The position numbers and the translations under genes are program-made. Positions 47,035-58,100 of a DNA stretch of 64,000 nt are shown piece by piece. Position 1 is the stretch's first letter. Each line of letters opens with the position of its first letter. Source of the DNA: Chalara sp. BL73 (lineage: Eukaryota > Ascomycota > Leotiomycetes > Helotiales); assembly GCA_918026815.1 (NCBI GenBank), contig CAKJVC010000148.1, positions 806,001 through 870,000 of the forward strand, written 5' to 3'. A model generated the notes under the pieces. The model was not told the origin of the DNA and made no database searches. It saw only the letters and a program-made list of their open reading frames with translations.

Positions 47035-47532
47035 ATTGAATTGATTTGGAAGTAAATCAGACAAAGCGAGATGTGAAATGTAAAATGGCTGAAAACATAA
47101 GAACAATACTAGAGAGCGACACGAAAAGGTGAGACTACGATTGAGAATGGTTACACATGCACAGCCTTGCGCTCAGCCCACCGAGGAACAAACGCATTGA
47201 AGCCCAGCCATCCATGCCCAGCTACTTGACGAAGGCGAAAAGCTTGGATATCATAGGCTTGCTTAAACGCGCAGGTGAGGCGGTCATCATGACTTATTTA
47301 CGTGGTGTCCATAGTAATTGACAAAAAATGGTTGGAGATGTTGTTTGATGTGCGGTGTGTGGTGTGTAGTTGGAGGTCAGGGTATCGGCAGCTAATTAAT
47401 GATTAGTACGTCAAGGTTAAAGTATTCAACTCAACTCAAGCCAGATCACAGCGGACTATCATCATATCGCATATTTGGTATTATTGAATTAATTTCATTA
47501 ACTACTGTTGAAGAACGCAGAACAGGGCCACG
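47035..47532. promoter_or_regulatory. intergenic between tandem minus-strand genes
   Basis: About 500 bases holding the promoter of the NLR-like gene and the 3' UTR of the receptor-like gene. A GT-rich stretch lies at 47340-47375. No gene seen. Confidence 0.45.
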
Positions 47533-49415
47533 CTACGCAGCTGCCGCTGGAGGTTGAACACTCCCTGAAACAGGAGGCGGCACATCTACCCCAGTAGAGC
47601 GCGTTCTCTCGCCTTCAGCCTCACTTTCTGAAGGTTGCCTCTCTTCATACCTAGGTGGAACTTCATGTGGTTTTCCGACTGCTGCATAATCTGGGGGACT
47701 TTCCACCAGTTCCAAATTCCTGGTTTCAGGCGCTACTGCGGGCCTCCTATAGTGAATCACAAGAATAGCAACGACGATAATCGCAAAAGCGGTGGACCCA
47801 ATGATTATACCTGCTATATTCTTCTGAGAAAGGGCCTTTTTCTTATTTGATGGCTTATAATGCTTCGCGACATCCTTCTTCGAGCCTTCTTCATAGGCCG
47901 CACATGAGTAGCCGTTCTCTATGTCTTGTTCAGTCCAATTATACGTGTAGATTTGAGCATCAAAATGAGAACAATCCAAGTTAGGATCGGTGCTACTGAT
48001 AAAGAAGCCTTGCTGACTGTATGGGTCAGGTTTGAGGGTCAGGAAACGAAAAAAGACGCTGCAGATAGAATTATATTAGCCGCGAGTTGAACGGCGTGGA
48101 TTCTGCATCATACCTGGAGAAAGAACCGGAGATATTCACCTTTCCTCCGATATCAGTTTGCGAGGAAAAGTGGGATGTGTTATGCAGTAATGGATTATTA
48201 TATATAATCAGGGCATCACGCGTGTACACATGATAGCTGTCCGAACTGTATCCAATCTTGGAGAGCAAAGGTGCATAGATATCCTCCAGTAGCCGATTAT
48301 CCCTAACAACAAAAGGTCCTCCTACAATGCCTAGATTTGGTGCATAGATTTTCCGCATTGAGCTATCAGAGATGGCAATCCCTTTACTGATAAAAGTCAG
48401 GCCATAGAGATCGACTCCAGCTACAGATGAGATGACGATGTTGTCAATTTCCGTGGCGCTTGAGAAGCGCACATGAGTCTGGGGGTTGTTGGTGATTTCT
48501 ATGGTCGTAGCGTTGAGGCTACCGTTGAAATCGACGTTCTGGAGTTGTGGGTTGTTGGTGATTTCTATGGTCTTAGCGTTGAGGCTACTGTTGAAATCGA
48601 CGTTCTGGAGTTGTGGGTTGTTGGTGATTTCTATGGTCTTAGCGTTGAGGCTACTGTTGAAATCGACGCTCTGGAGTTGTGGGTTGTTCGTAATGAAGAT
48701 TTCAATGACATGCTGGTACTCCTTGCTCAATGGTTTGTTGATGCCCTGAATGTATCCTAGCCATTGGTCCATACGAGAAAGAAAATTAACGTTGACTAGC
48801 CCTGTATTATGAATATTGATCTCATCCCCGTAGAAAGCTGGAGATAGATTGGTACTATTCGTTGGTGGGGTCGAGATTTCGGAGAGAATAGGTACATCCG
48901 AAATGAATATATTGCCCTCTATATGACTGAGGAGAGGGAACTCAATGTTCGAAAGAAGTGGTAGTTCATTGATCCACAGAGTTCCCAATATCTTGTCTAG
49001 TTGTGGAGCATTTAGAGTTATCAACTCGTTACAGCTTTTAGGCGCAGTCCCAGGAATACGTGAATTTGGCGTACCCGGCACTCCTATATATAAATCTCCG
49101 TGAATAGATGTGAACCAGTTCAGATCGATGCTCGTAACCCCTGGCAAGCAATCAAATATTTGGATCGATGATGGCGTTAGGTTTTCCCCACACGAAGCTA
49201 AAGCATCAGCGTCGGCTTGAGATCGGATTGCGTAGTAGGTGCTTTCGAATAAGCTAGAACAATTCCCAGCAGTGTTGTTCAATTCTAACAATGTATTAGT
49301 ATGCCCTACGAAACAAATCTGGCCCAGAAAAGTCAGCGCGCTTACGACAGAGAACACTTTCTACATAGAACGAAACGCCGAATGCAACGACTAGGGTGAC
49401 GTCATGGATCCTCAT
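47533..49415 (-). CDS. single-pass surface protein with receptor-L/ECM33-like repeats, 3 exons
   Basis: Exons are 49415-49346, 49305-48114 and 48058-47533; joined length 595 residues. Exon 1 is a signal peptide (MRIHDVTLVVAFGVSFYVES). The ectodomain has the leucine-rich, beta-strand-repeat texture of receptor-L and fungal ECM33/SPS2-type domains (GDLYIG, GTLWINELPLLSNIEFPLLS, GNIFISD) and several N-glycosylation sites. It includes three tandem 22-residue repeats of the form NNPQLQ-VDFN-SLNA-TIEIT. Exon 3 supplies a membrane helix (AGIIIGSTAFAIIVVAILVI) followed by HYRR, and a short proline-rich cytosolic tail with two PPxY motifs (PPDY, PPRY), which are ligands for WW domains such as those of Rsp5-type ubiquitin ligases. 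This is a type I topology rather than the GPI anchor of ECM33. A sensing or adhesion role is inferred only. Confidence 0.7.
48483..48680. repeat. 3 x 66-bp tandem repeat in coding sequence
   Basis: Units start at 48483, 48549 and 48615; the third ends at 48680, and flanking sequence on both sides shows partial similarity. Copies 2 and 3 differ by one base and copy 1 differs from copy 2 by two, so the expansion is recent. Each unit encodes one 22-residue beta-solenoid turn with an N-x-S glycosylation site, so copy number can change without breaking the frame. Confidence 0.92.
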
Positions 49416-50549
49416 TGACAGTGCGATGTATGTGGTCCCTGCAGACCAACTACACAGGTATTTCTTGTGAGTCGCATTCTGCGACAATGCAAAGGGCCTA
49501 CTTATGTATACAGTCTCAAACCTTGTCACCTCCGAGGTCACATTCGTTCCCCCACCAATGTATAACACTGAGCCGTAAGGTTGCAGGCTTGGCTTCAGGT
49601 TGGGCTGCTTTCATTTTTGAAATTGAATATGCCTTTTGGCATGAATCTAACTAGCATTTGCTAATGCTCTTGATGCTTGCCTGCACTATAATCGATCTAT
49701 GAGTGGAGGGGAAAGGGATTATTGTGAAAGAAGTAGTATCTGGGAAGCGCATGACGTAGCTGCTTTTTGTGTTGCACAATTCTTTTTTCACAACATAAGA
49801 TAGAAAGCCTCAGCTCTAAGCACTAAATTTGCTCTCCAATTGGGGTGTGTGGTTCTTACACCTTTTCCCCAGCCGCACCCAATTAATCCCACAACGCTTT
49901 ACTAATTCTCCGAGCTCTATGAGTGATTCCCTACCATGTAGTACAGTACCGTATGCCATATAATTTGACAGTCTCAGGCCAGTTGATAAGATAAGGCCAG
50001 TAAAGTTCTCGCTTATGATACGACTGATAGCATTTGGGTTTGGGCTAGACCCAGCGGCATACAGCCAGTTTATTTTAAGCTTTTGCTCAAGCTCGTAAAT
50101 CTTACCCCCCGAATCAGCCGCCTAAGACGCTGTAACAATCACCCCTATTATGTAGAGGCTGATAAGCACGAAAAAAAAAAGAATCCGCTGAAAAAGCCCA
50201 CGTTATCGAGTCTTATCAGTTGAGGTTTTTCAAAGTGGAATGAATGGGTGTTTGAATCTTGAAAAGTGTAGTACAACATGTAGAAGGATCAGCCCCTGGA
50301 ACCACAAAAGCATTTGCCAAGCTTTCTCATTCCGACGCCATGTCTATCCAGAGCTCAGGGCCTCATTGCAGGCGGGCTGAAAAGCCACGGCATGCAGCTA
50401 AAAGGATTATTGAAAATGCTGCTGTTTCCTTCTCTCGTGTTTCTGCCCTTTTTCACCGTCACTCGTTTTTAGTTTTTTGGTCGTTTAGTTCTTATTTTTC
50501 TGCTGCCTATATGCAGATGATAGTATTATGTTAATCCATTCGTTTGATA
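49416..50549. promoter_or_regulatory. divergent upstream region
   Basis: About 1.1 kb between the divergent starts of the receptor-like gene and the acyltransferase gene. An A run lies at 50171-50180. A plus frame of 91 codons at 50259-50534 has no motif and is not called. Confidence 0.4.
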
Positions 50550-52208
50550 ATGGAAGATCTAGCAACCCTTATGCACGACAAAAAGCGGGAGGAGAAGGAG
50601 AGACCAGTTAGAGTCACCACGATGAGCGTTGGCAGCAGCAGCAGGAGTAGTGGAGAAGTTTCTGGGTTTGATTATCAAGAGTACGATGAGAAAGACTTGC
50701 CAGAGCTTCAGTCATCTACAAATCAACCCAGCTGGGCGCATCAATTGAAACCAAGGATTCGACTTGCTCGATACTCGAGGTTTAGCCTGTCTCCTCGATG
50801 TGCAAGGTTTTGGTCGATATTCTGCAATCTTGTTCGATTGTTATTACCAAGTTTCGTCCCATTTTCTAGTAGCTACCAGGCTTCATCAATACGAGAATTA
50901 CACCCAACGGCCTGGCTTGATGGAGTTCGTGGAATAGCGGCATTATGTGTTGTTTTTCATCACTTTTCCCATGCATGGTTCTCTGATCGAGCGTTCGCAG
51001 GATATGGTAGTGGAGGAGATAATCTGAACACATACCTCATCCAGCTGCCAATAATTCGTCTTATGATCTCTGGATACCCACACGTAGCAATATTCTTCGT
51101 TGTGTCCGGCTACTCGATTAGCTACAAGCCTATGAAACTCCTTCATGGCGGCCGCTCGAGCGAATTTTTGGACTCTCTATCAATGTCCGTATTTCGTCGG
51201 CACATGCGTCTATTCCTGCCAGCCACTTGCGTTATGTTTGGAAGCGCGATCATGACATACATGAATTGGTTTGGGAAAGGAGGAGGGTCTCGGGAGCCAC
51301 CACACGCAGATAACCTTTTCGGGCAAATCTACAACTGGGCCGAGGAATCAATAAGCCTTGTAGAACCGTTCTCGCATCGCGATAGCATAAACAGGTACCA
51401 ACCACCATACGACATGAATCTCTGGACACTTCCCATCGAATTTCGCGATTCGGTCGTTCTATATGCGGTCATGCTCGGTCTTTGTAAAGCACGCAGCAAT
51501 ATCCGACTCATAATTACTATCGCTCTAGTTATTTATTGCAGCTACCAAACGCATTGGGACATTTTCTTGTTTTTGAGCGGTATGCTCCTCGCGGATCTTC
51601 ACTTCCGCCGCAAAGAACCAAAAAATGAAATGCTCTCTGCCCGATGCGATTGCAACTGTGGACACACACATCCCAACCATTCGTCACCAATTACTGACAT
51701 CGCTCAGAAATTAATCACCCACCGTTTATTCCGGGTTTTTAACTACCTGCTCGCTCTCTGGATTCTCAGTATGCCCGAAGTTGGCCGTGGCTCAGGCACA
51801 TCTCCTGGGTTTGAAACACTCACAAAATATATACCTAACGCCTATATAATTGGCCAACGACCGGATTATTTCTGGGTACCAGCGGCAGCTGTTTACCTCA
51901 TTTTTGTCGTCGACCATGAAACCAGCCTCCAGACCATTTTTGAGTCACGGATTGCGCAATATCTAGGCAAGATCTCTTTCAGCCTGTATATGGTGCATGG
52001 ACCTCTTTTATACTCGCTGGGATGGCATATTCAAGCGCGAGCGATCGCATATTGGGGCCAGGAGAATGATAGACAGTACGGACGGGCTGTAATCAGTACC
52101 ATGGCGGTGGTATTTCCTATCATCTTCTGGGTTTCTGATGTTGTGTGGCGCCTCGTCGATTCCAAAGCTGTGAAGCTTGCCAAATGGATTGGAGATCAAG
52201 TCGTATGA
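50550..52208 (+). CDS. acyltransferase-3 family membrane protein
   Basis: One exon of 552 residues from the ATG at 50550. After about 120 polar residues comes LDGVRGIAALCVVFHHFSHA, the first-helix signature of acyltransferase-3 proteins with the conserved His. FFVVSGYSISYKP, an RRHMRLFLPA loop, LWTLPIEFRDS and the final FSLYMVHGPLLYSLG are also in place. About ten membrane helices are readable. The family transfers acyl groups, often acetyl, to sugars or small molecules at membranes. In filamentous fungi many members are found near cell-wall or secondary-metabolism genes, but no such cluster is seen here. The usual Gly after EFR is Asp, a small deviation. Substrate unknown. Confidence 0.8.
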   Translation: MEDLATLMHDKKREEKERPVRVTTMSVGSSSRSSGEVSGFDYQEYDEKDLPELQSSTNQPSWAHQLKPRIRLARYSRFSLSPRCARFWSIFCNLVRLLLPSFVPFSSSYQASSIRELHPTAWLDGVRGIAALCVVFHHFSHAWFSDRAFAGYGSGGDNLNTYLIQLPIIRLMISGYPHVAIFFVVSGYSISYKPMKLLHGGRSSEFLDSLSMSVFRRHMRLFLPATCVMFGSAIMTYMNWFGKGGGSREPPHADNLFGQIYNWAEESISLVEPFSHRDSINRYQPPYDMNLWTLPIEFRDSVVLYAVMLGLCKARSNIRLIITIALVIYCSYQTHWDIFLFLSGMLLADLHFRRKEPKNEMLSARCDCNCGHTHPNHSSPITDIAQKLITHRLFRVFNYLLALWILSMPEVGRGSGTSPGFETLTKYIPNAYIIGQRPDYFWVPAAAVYLIFVVDHETSLQTIFESRIAQYLGKISFSLYMVHGPLLYSLGWHIQARAIAYWGQENDRQYGRAVISTMAVVFPIIFWVSDVVWRLVDSKAVKLAKWIGDQVV

Positions 52209-53198
52209 CAGCTATAGATATCATACTCGTTATTCACAATAATACTTAATTTGCTCTCAAACTATCACCGGGTCAGGTCAATTATATTGTTCTCATTCAC
52301 TTGCTATATATCACGTTCGAACGGAAGTCTATAATTTAAACGATACTACGACCACGTAACGAACATTGGGCAATCAGACGGAGACGTAGACCTCAAAGGA
52401 ATTGTGCTGGTGGCGGCTGAATCAATCGACTTCACAAGTAATGAAGGCATGAAGTCAGTCTGTACCAGAACCTCGAGTGATAGTCAAGGAGCTATTGACT
52501 GCTCCCCAAGAATGCATACAAGAATTTGGCCCCACCATAACTCCCGTAGGTATGATCGCCTATAGTGAGCTGTCATTCGCTTACATTTAATATAGAAATA
52601 GTTCAGGGACACAGAATAAAACGATATCAGTACACGTGGTTGGTCTTAAAGTCAAGCCGTCATAAGCGATTCCTAAAACTGGTAGACGTCACGCCCTTGG
52701 CACAGGTCAACACCGTATCGCATTAGCTTTGGTAATTACAGCCTCAAATTGGCTCCAGAGGAACATTGACAACATGACACGACGCTCAGAAACATGCCTA
52801 TTATCGGGCTTCGGTGGTTCCAAAATGGCGAGTGTTCTCCATATGGCACCGTACTTGCCTCTTGAGTACTTGGTCGTAGAACTACCAAGGATTCGCCATT
52901 CGGATATTTCTTATTTGGATTGGATATTGCGTAACTGCCAATGCTTTAGAGCGTGTATAAGTGGATCATAGAAAGGTCACGATGGTTTGCGGCTAAGAAT
53001 TATGAAAGACGTCAATATTTATAACTGCTTCTCATGTCGCAATCAATGTCAGGCCATGAAGCACATGTAAGATGACGAGATCGGTGTCTCTCGCTGTTGG
53101 AAATTGTGTATATATACCTTGCTGAACTCATTCCACTTATCCCCATTCATCACATTTCAAGAACTACACAGATCAACCAAATACAAAATCCAATCAAA
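52209..53198. other. intergenic, no gene seen
   Basis: About 990 bases in the plus orientation between two plus-strand genes. A frame of 80 codons at 52729-52971 shows no family feature. Confidence 0.45.
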
Positions 53199-53547
53199 AT
53201 GTCCGCACAAAACGAATCAGGACAGGGTATCTCGCATGCCGCTGGCGACTCCAAAGTCCCAGGTAAGGTGCAAGAAGCCGCACCCGAAGGTCTTGAGCGC
53301 AAGCTTCCTGAGAATGTAAGCTGAACTCCGATCCCCTCCCTCGGACAAACATGTTGACGCAAAGAAGGTTCATCCCACGGGCGATGTAAGCCAGAGCACC
53401 AATGTCTCCCACGCCAAGGGTGGCGGCGAGGCCAGCATTGTGCCGCAGAAGCTGCAGGAGAAGTTACCGGAGGGTATTGAGCGGGCCGTACCTAATGCTA
53501 TCCATGACACTGGTGATGAGAGTGGATTGCACAGGAAGCAGCACTAG
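53199..53547 (+). CDS. small two-repeat hydrophilic protein, 2 exons
   Basis: Exon 1 is 53199-53315 (39 codons); exon 2 runs from 53365 or 53368 to 53547. The product has 98 or 99 residues and no membrane segment. It consists of two related halves: SHAAGDSKVP..VQEAAPEGLERKLPEN and SHAKGGGEASIVP..LQEKLPEGIERAVPN, each followed by H(P/D)TGD. The ATG context is AAAATGTC. This SHAxGDSKVP...LPExVHPTG build is familiar from abundant small fungal proteins without known function, often induced in spores or under stress; that last statement is from memory. The intron has a GTAAGC donor and two possible acceptors three bases apart, which would add or drop one Lys. Confidence 0.7.
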
Positions 53548-55660
53548 ATATTCGAAGGAGGATTACGGAATGGAGGGAATATATGATATGACATAGAAGA
53601 TAGACAATGGACATCTTTTTTGGGAAATATATAGATGGATATATAGATTGTCTTATGTTGAAACCTGAGGCTTTGGTCTTCGTACCGTAGTAGTTCATAT
53701 ATGGACCTACGCCTCATCCAGTTTCGTTCCGCTTGGCGATACTTGGAATTCCCGTTTACTTGAGATCTCCACCGTTCCGCTCCAGCAGACAGAAATGGAC
53801 AGCGACTGATTGATAAAAGCTGTACTACGAAACTGATAAATCATGACGAGCTACAGCCGCAACAGAAAAATCGTGCAAGATTCATATCGAAAAGTTCATT
53901 TGCCTGAAAGCAAGGAGAATGCTGAGAGATAGAAATGAAGACAACTAAGGCCAGTTCGCGGAAAGCAAGGTAGAGCGAAACTGGATACGTAGTTGGCATT
54001 TAGGCTGATGCCTTTGCCTTTTATTTGTACCTACAAAGTAAGCCAGAATGGAAGTGGGATATTCCACCCGACAGCTCCCGAGTCCAAGCGCTTTAGCGAC
54101 TCTATTAGAGCTGCGCGGCCGGCCTTTGATCAGCCTACATCATTACAGGGCTATTTTCAGGTCTTCAACGGTGATAGAAACGAAGGGTTTACAACATGGT
54201 CTTTCTGAGACAGTCATGCCCGGATTCCTCAAAATCCTCTAAACACTTTCTTTTCTAGTCTTCCTCCGGCCCCTCGTTCGAAGCTTCCCTTCTCTTTCTC
54301 AGGTCGCGGATGTCGATGTACGTTTCAAGATATATAGTAATGAAGCCGAAGCACCGGATGCTCTGCCGTAACCCTTCGCGGTTTCAGCCATCTAATCCAC
54401 CAGCTTCCCCCACTCCAATATGTTGTTGTTAATGGGGAAGCTCGCTCCTTCCTTCCACATTTGCTTCGCGTTTCTCCTGATATTGTTTCTTCGTTTGTTT
54501 TCCTCCTTTTATCAGTCTGCTTCCCCGGCCCTTTGCTTATACTCTGCTACGAGTATCTGTTTGAAAGAGCCGAATTCCCAATCCGTTTTGCCTCTAGACA
54601 ACTCTACACCTCGTCTTCGCAGGAAGGATATCGTGGTGGTTCTTGCCCTTTCTTCGAGATATTCTATCTTGCAAATGCATTATTCTCAAGCCTCATGCTA
54701 TCCCTTTATTTGGCAGGCAGGAATTCCATGCTATTATGGCAGCCAAGTATCAATATATCTGATCATATGCTCCGCATGTTCTGAGTGTTTGTAAACTGTT
54801 GCAGAGTCAGCGACAGAAAAAAAAAATCATTGTGTTGAACACAACTCACTTCATGGAATTGTATCAGTATTGGTGCCATTATCAATAGATTGATAGCAAT
54901 TAAGGGTTTCCATTTCTTTTGGCATTCCTTCATGCACCAGCTCTGCAGGCACAGTTCGGAGGAGCATCTTCTAAAATGATGGTGGAGAATGATCGAAAAG
55001 GATAGCACAGGGACCCAGTAATATGTTATGCATATTTATGCATGATGAGAATTTCCCATGCTCACAGCTACGCGCCAAAGTATGTGGGAGACAGGTCCCG
55101 CGACTCTAGGATTTCTAGATAGCTCAACGAGTGTGGCTGGATATATTATCTTAATGATACCTGGATATTGTGAAAACAGCCTTGCAACACGTCATATTAA
55201 CAATAGACGGCAGGTAGGACTGGGTCATCAAATGCAGGGCACATTTGGAAGGGCAATATCCCTAAGCGAGAACCCCTTTTTTGTGCTATGGATCCCTGGA
55301 CCTACAAAAGTTACGGTAAGAATTTCTAAATATCAGGTTTCGCAATTTCCGTCATTTCTATAACTAGAAGAATTTCAGTAGCTACGCACAAGAGAATGTT
55401 GTCTCAAATCAGTAGTACAGCGTTGTGCTGTTTCGGATCAACCGTCATCCCATCATCGAGGTCATATGTGCGTCGTTGCATTCCAGGTGCTCTGAAATAT
55501 TCGCAACCAATTCTTTAAGCTATTGATGGACAAATGCACCTTATATAAGAGAGCAACGTTCCCAAGGTTAAAGAGTGCTAAACTTCACACTTGCATCCCC
55601 ATTATTCTCATAAAGTTGTCTACTTCAAAAAACATTGTGCTTGGTCTGCGTACTACCACT
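53548..55660. other. intergenic, no gene seen
   Basis: About 2.1 kb. Plus-strand frames of about 124 and 107 codons overlap at 54420-54794 in different phases; they are hydrophobic and carry no motif, so neither is called. Several stretches are AT-rich. Confidence 0.4.
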
Positions 55661-56137
55661 ATGTATCTTAAACCACTAATGTTTATTACCTCATGTCTTC
55701 AAATTATATTGCCTGCGAATTCGGCCTACTGTGCACCACCCACACCGCCACTCACTCCTCCGTTCTCCAATGACAGTATGTGCCATTCCTTCCCCCACAC
55801 AAACACATCTGTCCGCTTCACCACCTTCTTTTAATACTCTACAATTCAATCAATGACACTCAATTTCCAAGTTTACGAAGTAGGCTGTCCCTTGTGCGCA
55901 ATCCCCGGCTTCGACAACACGCCCAGCCGTACCAACCAAACCACGCACCTCCAATCTGGCGCTACTTTGCAATGCTGCATGGACGATTGTCGTGCGGCAT
56001 ATCCTGCATGCAAAAGCATCGTATTTCATGCGCGGTATACGGCTTGTTATTTCTTGGATGATGTTGTGCAAAATAGCCAGCTGGTAAGGGATGAAGAGAG
56101 CGAGTTTTTGCATTGGGATTTGGATTGTGATGTTTGA
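55661..56137 (+). CDS. small secreted cysteine-rich protein, PAN/Apple-like, 2 exons
   Basis: Exon 1 (55661-55775) encodes a signal peptide (MYLKPLMFITSCLQIILPAN, then SAYC) and a Pro-rich spacer. A 96-bp intron (GTATGT...CCAAG) leads to exon 2 (55872-56137), giving 126 residues in all. The mature part has eight spaced cysteines, in the order CPLC, CCMDDC, ACK, ACYF and DLDC. The CCxxDC...C...F...CYF.D spacing resembles fungal PAN/Apple-like modules, which bind carbohydrate or protein. Size, secretion signal and cysteine content are also those of candidate effectors in plant- or insect-associated fungi, but lifestyle is unknown here. It converges on a secreted hydrolase-like gene 116 bp away. 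Confidence 0.62.
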
Positions 56138-56253
56138 GCTGCTTCACATCACACAAAGAATGAAGGGAAAGAATTTAGTTCTTTTGGTAGCAGACATCTA
56201 GAATTATAGTGAATTATAGCTTTGTATCATGATACACGCGATTTTTGGCTCCG

Positions 56254-58100
56254 TTAACATGTATATTCCAGCTCAAAGCTCATCTTCGGTATGCCCGCGA
56301 AGTTTTCAGGCACCACATAGGTGACGTTATAATAGTAGTGGTTGTAAATGTTGTTTCCCCAATAAATAGTTGGCTGCACTTCTAACCCTGGTGCAGAGAC
56401 ATTGACATTTAAGCATGGCAGCTTACTGAAACCATCCACAACGTTGCCATCTAGGTTCCATTTCGGCGGTATCCCGCCGATCATGTACGTAAAATGATCG
56501 GTACCAGCTTGTGTCGTATTCGGATAGCTAATACTCAGGCTCCCGGCACCAACTTCAGAGGTTATGGTTGAAGCGGACGGATACAAGCTAAACCAACCTC
56601 CGTACGGATACGGCTTATGGGATTTATCAGAAGCCCAATGGGCGATCACAGGAACGAACTGCTTTCCTCTATTCACGGTCTCGGCAACCGTTTGTCCGCC
56701 AATTATTAATTCCTTGCTTAGCCACGATTGTGCGACCCGTAATACGTCGGTATGAAGATCCGTCCGGATCGTCTTATTCAAAAACCGCTCTCCCTCAAAA
56801 GGAGTCAGCAGCTTATGCGCGGTTTCGTCAGAGATTTGGCGACGCGTAGTCTCCATCAGAAGGGCAAGGGATGGGCCCTGGGCCAAATCATAACGCAAAT
56901 CGTCATTTCCTTTCCATGGTAGAGGCGCGTGTTCATAGCCAAACATGCCCCACCAGAACTGCCCGACGATTGCGCTGTGTGTTGGCAGATCTCGAGCATA
57001 CGCTCGATCATATGGACCCACCATATTTCCTAGATAAGGGTTGTAGTGGTCTGCAATGTCTTTCCAGAGCTCGGTAAGCATGTATGGTGCATGCTGTGTC
57101 AAAGTAGAATTTTTGGGACCGTATTTGATGCTCGCTGCGAGAGCAAAGGTATCGATACCATAGTAGGTAGGGCAATTGTACTCGGTGAACGTGTTGCTTC
57201 CATTAGCTGTGAAGAGCTCAAAGACCTCAGTGCCCATTTTATTAGCAAAGTCGACGAATGTCTTATTCTTCAGGCGTTCCCCGATCCACCCAATCGTGAA
57301 TATGCTCATCAGTTGAGGATTTGTATAACCTAAAATAAGATTATCTGGAGCTGTTCCGTTTCGACGCATCGCTCCGATGGCAGCATAAGCAAGTGAGGTT
57401 TCAATTTCTTTCACTACCCCAGGATCCAGTAAATGTTCGAATTCTGCAACGGCTTGCGCCAGCGTAGAACCAATAAACTCTCGCCAATTCGGGTCATATG
57501 TATTCTTGAGTTGTTAGCTTTACTCACGTGATTTATCTGGTACAATCTGTCTCACATATATCTGTTGAGGATACAAAACCCCTTCAGTGGTTGGATTCGG
57601 TTCTATATTCTCTTCAGCAGTGAAACATCGACAGATCTCAGACTCCTAGCATACCATCTGGAGCAAGCTTGTAGTCGCCATACCATGGGGAGTCGAAATC
57701 GTAATTCATTTGTGTTGCAATACTATCAGAGTTAGCAATTGCGTATCACTGGTTAAGGAGCCAAAAGATTTCTTACATGCTCCTAATCGCTTTCTCTGCA
57801 TTGGCCACATCCTGTCCTTTGTTTCGGTACAATAGACCTGGGACATACCAAGCTGTAAATCGAGTGGCCCATGGACCATTGTTTGAGTACCAGATATAAC
57901 CATAATTTGCGTCATATCTGGAATCTCCAAGTGCCATTGAGGCATCGAAATATCCCTGGGCGACTTGACAACTATTAGGCTTGCATGCTAAGAGTATTTG
58001 AGGTACACTAACCAGCAGATAACTTCGTTCTTGGGGTAGCTGCCTTGACTAAAATTGAGAGTGCCAACACCACAAGGGTGTGAGCAAGTAGGGAAACCAT
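56254..58100 (-). CDS. secreted glycosidase-like protein of unknown family, 5 exons
   Basis: Exons are 58100-58013, 57963-57777, 57722-57655, 57602-57556 and 57504-56254, giving 546 residues. All junctions are GT-AG; the fourth intron (GTGAGA...GCTAAC...CAAG) is needed to bypass in-frame stops. Residues 1-21 form a signal peptide (MVSLLAHTLVVLALSILVKA). The body has many N-x-S/T sites and the aromatic, Gly-rich, helical texture of (alpha/alpha)6-barrel proteins: NNGPWATRFTAWYVPGLLYR, TYDPNWREFIG, EYNCPTYYGIDTFAL, GQFWWGMFGYEHAPLPW. The last third is beta-rich. It is probably an extracellular carbohydrate-active enzyme, but I cannot assign a GH or PL family or substrate. Intact throughout. Confidence 0.6.

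Noticed and set aside
48483..48680. CRISPR-like regular repeat
   Set aside because: Repeats are directly adjacent with no spacers, lie inside a eukaryotic coding exon and encode a protein repeat.
48473..48760. Plus-strand frames of 87-95 codons over the tandem repeat
   Set aside because: They are antisense shadows of the 66-bp repeats in the receptor-like gene; the unit length being a multiple of three keeps them open.
50259..50534. 91-codon plus frame upstream of the acyltransferase
   Set aside because: It ends before the acyltransferase ATG in another frame and its sequence lacks family features.
54420..54794. Overlapping hydrophobic frames of 124 and 107 codons
   Set aside because: No signal-peptide or membrane-protein family pattern, competing frames and no splice support.
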